Source: Niveibacterium sp. SC-1 (GTDB lineage: Bacteria; Pseudomonadota; Gammaproteobacteria; Burkholderiales; Rhodocyclaceae). Taken from it: a stretch of 64,000 nucleotides of DNA. Both the position numbers and the translations under genes were made by a program. The stretch is from assembly GCF_038235435.1 (NCBI RefSeq), contig NZ_CP151275.1, positions 2,294,001-2,358,000 of the forward strand, in the 5' to 3' direction. The notes under the pieces are model-generated. The model made no database searches. It had not been told where the DNA came from and saw only the letters and a program-made list of their open reading frames with translations. Each line of letters starts with the position of its first letter. The stretch's first letter is position 1. Positions 62,521 through 64,000 of the stretch are shown one piece after another.

Positions 62521-63095
62521 AGCGCACGGCAGGTCTGCGGCGTGCCGTTCGCACCCCAGCGGATCATCGCCTCGCCCTGGTGCTCCCAGAGGTTGGCGTT
62601 CGGACCTTCGTAGCGGGCCCCGCTGGCGGCCGGGCGCGCGGTCATGAAGATGGTCTCCTTGCCGTGCGTCACCAGGGCCGAGGCCGGCTCGGTCGGGTAG
62701 AACGCCGCGTGGAAGACCTTGTTTCCCGGGCAGGTGTAGCGCGCGGCGCCGCTTGGCATCACGAGCTGGTAGCGGGCCTGCAGTTCGGCAATGCGCAATT
62801 CGTATCCACGCTGCAGGCAGGCCTGCTGATCGGCCGTCTTCCAGCAATCGCCCTGGCCCTTGATCCAGCCGCGCTCCTCCGCCAGCAGGGTCTTGCGCCC
62901 GGGGCCGGAGAGCTGCAGGGCCTGCGCGTACACATCGGCGAGCGTGCGATCCAGGGCGGAGAGGCTTTCGTCGGCGCAGACCATGGCGTCGCCGCTGTCG
63001 GGGCGGGCCTTGCTGCAGTCGATCGAAGCGGCGGAAGCCCCCGCGCTGGCGAGAAGCAGGCTGAGCATGAGCGGATGCGAGAGAGCTGGACGCAC
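62517..63095 (-). CDS. Exported LprI (DUF1311) - MliC-like two-domain protein
   Basis: A 192-residue periplasmic protein. Signal peptide about residues 1-22 (ending SAGASA). Residues 25-110 form a LprI/DUF1311 domain with four paired Cys (DCSKA, VCADESLSALDRTLADVY, DCWKT, ACLQRGYE). Residues 115-192 are MliC-like (YTCPGNKVFHAAFYP, MIRWGANGTPQTC). Both domain types are known lysozyme inhibitors or binders. The start is a GTG at 63095, supported by AGGAG seven bases upstream; an ATG nine codons later is possible. Confidence 0.82.
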   Translation of the reverse strand: MRPALSHPLMLSLLLASAGASAASIDCSKARPDSGDAMVCADESLSALDRTLADVYAQALQLSGPGRKTLLAEERGWIKGQGDCWKTADQQACLQRGYELRIAELQARYQLVMPSGAARYTCPGNKVFHAAFYPTEPASALVTHGKETIFMTARPAASGARYEGPNANLWEHQGEAMIRWGANGTPQTCRAL

Positions 63096-63328
63096 TGAGT
63101 GACTCCTGATCGGATTCGGGTGCGGGCAGGATAACCCCGTGTGGGCCGACCGGCGCGGCGTGCGGCGTGATGACGATGTGTGCCGCGGGCAAGCGACGAG
63201 TGCCGCACGGCTTCCTTGCAGGGCATCGTCACCAATCCGACACTCGCGTGTTGTATCGATGCTGCCTGTCGGGGCGCTTGCTGTCTCCCGGCTAACCTAG
63301 GGGCTTACCTGCCCCAAGGAGATCGATC

Positions 63329-64000
63329 TTGAGCCAAGCCAGCTTTGCCGCCGCGGTCAGTCCCGCGGCCGCCACCACGATCCATACCGACGAGGAAGGC
63401 GTCGTCGCCAGGGACGTGACGATTCCTTCCGGGGATGCGCAGCTCCCCGCCTACGAGGCGCGGCCGGCCGCCAGTGGGCGGTTCCCGATCGTGCTGGTGA
63501 TCCAGGAGATCTTCGGCGTGCATGAGCACATCCGTGACGTCGCCCGCCGTTTCGCCAAGCTCGGCTACCACGCCATCGCGCCCGAGCTCTACTTCCGCCA
63601 GGGCGATCCGCGCACGGCGCCGGACTTCGACACGCTGCGGCGCGAGATCGTGAACAAGGTGCCGGATGCGCAGGTGCTCTCCGACCTCTCGGCCACGCTG
63701 GACTGGGCGATCGTCCAAGGCAGTGACGGCGAACGCGCGGGCGTCACCGGCTTTTGCTGGGGCGGACGCATCACCTGGTTGCTGGCCGCGAGCGAGCCGC
63801 GCCTCAGGGCCGCTGTAGCGTGGTACGGCAAGCTGGAGGGAGAGGCCTATCCGACCACGCCGCGGTATCCGATCGATGTCGTCGGCGAGCTGCGCGTGCC
63901 GGTCCTCGGACTGTACGGCGAGGCCGATGCGGGCATTCCTGCCGAATCGCTCGCGCGCTTCCGCGCCGCGCTCGCGGCAGACCCACGTGCGCAGCTGGTG
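63329..64000 (+). CDS. Dienelactone hydrolase family protein, 3' end cut by window edge
   Basis: 224 codons of an alpha/beta hydrolase. The nucleophile is the Cys in GFCWGGR near residue 143, the conserved Glu is in VIQEIFGVHEHIRD near residue 57, and the Asp region is LYGEADAG near 205; the His would lie beyond the window. The start is a TTG at 63329 with AAGGAG seven bases before it; no ATG fits. Family members open dienelactones in chloroaromatic breakdown or act on other esters; the actual substrate is unknown. Only the last 20 or so residues are missing. Confidence 0.88.
   Translation, partial: MSQASFAAAVSPAAATTIHTDEEGVVARDVTIPSGDAQLPAYEARPAASGRFPIVLVIQEIFGVHEHIRDVARRFAKLGYHAIAPELYFRQGDPRTAPDFDTLRREIVNKVPDAQVLSDLSATLDWAIVQGSDGERAGVTGFCWGGRITWLLAASEPRLRAAVAWYGKLEGEAYPTTPRYPIDVVGELRVPVLGLYGEADAGIPAESLARFRAALAADPRAQLV

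Noticed and set aside
1..64000. CRISPR arrays, rRNA or tRNA genes
   Set aside because: No regularly spaced short repeats and no tRNA- or rRNA-like sequence noticed anywhere in the window.

Overview
The window reads as chromosome of a high-GC betaproteobacterium. Supporting signs are the napEDABC order, a PEP-CTERM exosortase substrate, an ssuADCBF sulfonate operon, a LsfA-type peroxiredoxin and many ATGA/GTGA gene overlaps. The genus cannot be fixed by eye. Backbone DNA is strongly G+C rich; the block from about 29.4 to 45.8 kb is visibly less so.

Layout. 1-4.7 kb: serine acetyltransferase (cut by the window edge), a rhodanese, a polar amino acid (cystine-type) ABC transporter and an AAC(3)-I-like acetyltransferase. 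4.8-7.7 kb: 1-Cys peroxiredoxin, RBBP9/YdeN-type hydrolase, membrane diguanylate cyclase. 7.9-15.4 kb: an eight-gene minus-strand operon made of a GntR/UTRA regulator, an AprA-like flavoprotein, an AprB-like two-cluster ferredoxin, an NMT1/Tau-type ABC transporter, a HEAT-repeat protein and a DUF971 protein. I found no described pathway for this set. 15.7-17.9 kb: PEP-CTERM protein and a large HTH protein. 18.0-22.1 kb: napEDABC.

22.4-46.6 kb is an accessory block flanked by two 880-bp, almost identical direct repeats, each carrying the same beta-propeller gene. Its left part is a pile of mobile elements: an IS3-family element whose two terminal repeats each carry an identical IS110/IS1111 insertion; an IS2-like element with exact 5-bp target duplications sitting in a decayed second napA; an ISAs1 remnant; an IS481 end fused in frame to a sugar-phosphate isomerase; and another IS3 wreck. 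Its right part is an 11-gene minus-strand operon for an ABC-transporter-exported polysaccharide (Wzm/Wzt, GDP-fucose enzymes, five glycosyltransferases, and a three-domain transferase that may cap the chain).

46.7-53.5 kb: DUF899 protein, small membrane protein, then ssuADCBF with a degenerate EAL protein. A 38-residue leader peptide rich in cysteine precedes ssuA. 53.6-64 kb: MocR regulator, haloalkane dehalogenase, PAS hybrid kinase, lipoprotein, MFS carrier, VOC protein, NmrA-type reductase with divergent AraC regulator, LprI-MliC lysozyme-inhibitor-like protein and a partial dienelactone hydrolase.

How it fits together. Sulfur supply is the recurring theme. A shared 30-bp promoter motif placed exactly over the -35 region occurs three times: before the rhodanese/cysE genes, the hydrolase/peroxiredoxin genes and the ssu leader. 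It is probably a CysB-type LysR site. The ssu leader peptide suggests a second, translation-coupled layer that senses cysteine. The AprAB-like operon may belong to the same physiology but has its own GntR regulator and a likely operator.
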